In this document: in pieces, positions 62,564-64,000 of the stretch | Numbering within the stretch: position 1 is the first letter of the stretch | Layout of the letters: each line of letters opens with the position of its first letter | Program-made: the position numbers and the translations under genes | Notes under the pieces: model-generated | The model's database searches: none | What the model was told of the DNA's origin: nothing | What the model saw: only the letters and a program-made list of their open reading frames with translations | From: Sympetrum striolatum | Taxonomy: Eukaryota; Arthropoda; Insecta; Odonata; Libellulidae | Length of the DNA stretch: 64,000 nt | Assembly (NCBI GenBank): GCA_947579665.1 | Contig: CANPUZ010000073.1 | Location: 62,001-126,000, forward strand | Reading direction: 5' to 3'

Positions 62564-64000
62564 TCGACAAAATAAGGAAAATTAAGGGAAAAAAATAGGA
62601 CAAAAATTGAAATTTCGCTAAAATTATTCGTTTTTCTAGCTTTTTTCGGTCAAATCTCGATAAAATAAGGAATATTAAGGGAAAAAAGAGGATAAAAATT
62701 GATATTGTGCTAAAATTATTCGTTTTTCTTACTTTTTTCGGTCAAATCTCGATAAAATAAGGAAATTTAAGGGAAAAAAAGAGGAAAAAGATTGAAATTT
62801 CGCTAAAATTATTCGTTTTTCTTGCTTTTTTCGGTCAAATCTCGATAAAATAACGAAAATTAAGGGAAAAAAAGAGGATTAAAATTGAAATTTCGCAAAA
62901 ATTATTCGTTTTTCTTGCTTTTTTCAAGCAAATCTCGATAAAATAAGGAAAATTAAGGGAAAAAAGGGGAAAAAAATTGAAATTTCGCTAAAATTATTCG
63001 TTTTTCTTGATTTTTTCGGTCAAATCTTGATAAAATAAGGAAAATTAAGGGAAAAAAGAGGAAAAAAATTGAAATTTCGCTCAAATTATTCGTTTTTCTC
63101 GCCTTTTTCGGTCAAATCTCGATAAAATAAGGAAAATTAAGGGAAAAAAGAGGATAAAAATAGATATTTCGCTAAAATTATTCGTTTTTCTTGCTTTTTT
63201 CGGTCAAATCTCGATAAAATAAGGAAAATCAAAAGAAAAAAGTTGATAAAAATTGATATTTCGCTAAAATTATTCGTTTTTCTTGCTTTTTTCGGTCAAA
63301 TCTCGATAAAATAACGAAAATCAAGGGAAAAAAGATGATAAAAATTGATATTTCGCTAAAATTATTCGTTTTTCTTGCTTTTTTCGGTCAAATCTCGATA
63401 AAATGAGGAAAATTAAGGGAAAAAAAGAGGAAAAAGATTGAAATTTCGCTAAAATTATTCGTTTTTCTTGCTTTTTCGGTCAAATCTCGATAAAATAAGG
63501 AAAATTAAGGGAAAAAAAGAGGAAAAAAATTGAAATTTTGCTAAAATTATTCGTTTTTCTTGCTTTTTTCGGTCAAATCTCGATAAAATAAGGAAAATTA
63601 AGGGAAAAAAAGAGGATAAAAATTGATATTTCGCTAAAATTATTCGTTTTTCTTGCTTTTTTCGGTCAAATCTCGATAAAATAAGGAAAATTATGGGAAA
63701 AAAGAGGAAAAAAATAGAAATTTGGCTAAAATTATTCGTTTTTCTTGCTTTTTTCGGTCAAATCTCGATAAAATAAGGTAAATTAAGGGTAAAAAAGAGG
63801 AAAAAAATTGAAATTTCGCAAAAATTATTCGTTTTTCTTGCTTTTTTCGGTCAAATCTCGATAAAATGAGGAAAATTAAGGGAAAAAACGAGGATAAAAA
63901 TTGATATTTCGATAAAATTATTCGTTTTTCTTGCTTTTTTCGGACAAACCTCGATAAAATAAGGAAAATTAAGGGAAAAAAAGAGGAAAAAAATTGAAAT

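Larger units (their letters stand above)
1..64000 (+). repeat. 93-bp satellite DNA array filling the window
   Basis: The whole window consists of tandem, same-orientation copies of one AT-rich monomer. The first repeat landmarks (the word gagg) lie at 6, 99 and 192, giving a 93-bp period, and the same landmarks recur to the last line. Most units are 92 or 93 bp; the difference is mainly 6 versus 7 A in the run between ggg and gagg. Copies differ by a few substitutions, enough to define monomer types but not to hide the period. I saw no inverted monomer, no unique insertion and no other repeat family. Arrays of this kind are typical of eukaryotic heterochromatin, including centromeres; that role is inference, as nothing in the sequence proves it. 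Window length divided by the mean unit (about 92.7 bp, from a 15-monomer unit of 1,390 bp) gives about 690 copies. Confidence 0.99.
51581..64000 (+). repeat. Satellite block C/D, 4-5 kb modules
   Basis: Alternating modules. The D module carries attattttttc, atttatatttcg, ttccttttttcgg, cataagg, gaaaaaacttg, aaaaaaaggaaaatt, tttttgtggtc and agcttatttcgg; it lies at about 51930-53040, 56190-57110 and 60980-62095. The next module starts at aatcgcgat (53043, 54615, 57115, 62095), contains aaaatttattcg and ctttattcgg, and ends in type C units. At 63.4 kb the gaaaaagattg unit restarts the series seen from 49.85 and 58.99 kb. The array continues beyond the window edge. Confidence 0.8.

Noticed and set aside
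790..62603. About sixty open frames of 60-178 codons, nearly all on the minus strand, with near-identical 31-residue repeats.
   Set aside because: They follow from a repeat length divisible by three and a stop-poor frame. Those I checked on the minus strand begin at TTG or GTG, they end wherever a 92-bp unit shifts phase, they resemble no protein family I know, and identical frames recur in every copy of the same HOR.
1..64000. CRISPR array (regular direct repeats).
   Set aside because: The repeated unit is the full 93 bp with no unique spacers between conserved repeats, and there are no cas-like genes.
1..64000. CENP-B box inside the monomer (attcgttttt resembles its start).
   Set aside because: Only ttcgtt fits. 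The required downstream CGGG spacing is absent in the consensus on either strand.
1..64000. Telomeric repeat, because ttaaggg and occasional tttaggg occur.
   Set aside because: The word occurs once per 93 bp and is not tandem at 5-7 bp; no telomere family has this form.
1..64000. A smaller ancestral repeat of 31 bp or about 10 bp inside the monomer.
   Set aside because: The three 31-bp thirds do not align beyond shared A richness, and the 10.3-bp pattern is one of tract position rather than of repeated words.
1..64000. Promoters, terminators or tRNA-like elements in T runs and TATA-like words.
   Set aside because: These words are part of every monomer and are explained by composition. There is no gene next to them and no box A/box B pair or cloverleaf was seen.
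1..64000. Short palindromes (gaaatttc; tatcgata in some types) as operator or origin sites.
   Set aside because: They are 8 bp long, common in AT-rich DNA, repeated in hundreds of units and not associated with any other element.

Overview
The window is one uninterrupted, gene-free satellite DNA array. Every base I read from 1 to 64000 belongs to head-to-tail copies of a monomer of about 93 bp (mostly 92-93 bp, roughly 690 copies), all in the same orientation. I found no protein-coding gene, RNA gene, transposon, CRISPR array or unique sequence. By hand count the consensus monomer is about 26% G+C, with four CpG sites and nine short A/T tracts spaced about 10.3 bp apart. The array points to constitutive heterochromatin of a eukaryote, perhaps a centromere or pericentromere. 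The phased A/T tracts and the CpG excess would fit a lineage with little germline CpG methylation, such as nematodes or many insects, but the sequence does not identify the species.

Monomers fall into recognisable variant types, named here by short diagnostic words, and their order builds a hierarchy. The smallest unit is the 93-bp monomer. Above it are higher-order repeats (HORs) of 3 monomers (about 277 bp), 6 monomers (H6, about 554 bp), 12 monomers (H12, about 1,110 bp) and 15 monomers (H15, about 1,390 bp). H15 and H12 alternate to give a 27-monomer, 2.5-kb unit. Above these are block duplications of about 1.57, 6.3 and 9.05 kb, and a super-repeat of about 27.8 kb.

Layout, with block boundaries good to about one monomer: type A 1-2800; type B 2801-11040; type A 11041-21290; type C 21291-22020; type A 22021-27550; type C 27551-29940; a short type B piece 29941-30620; type B 30621-39330; type A 39331-49220; type C 49221-51580; mixed type C/D 51581-64000. 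The order B-A-C of 2801-29940 is repeated at 30621-51580. The second copy lacks a 6.3-kb internal duplication and one H6 unit, and a six-monomer stretch in it is replaced by six monomers of other types.

Nothing here works as an operon or pathway. The long open frames on the minus strand are by-products of a repeat length divisible by three (93 = 3 x 31). What the window does show is a record of unequal exchange, conversion-like replacement and local amplification, together with a monomer whose sequence predicts curved, nucleosome-influencing DNA. All offsets were read by eye from shared marker words and need confirmation by self-alignment.
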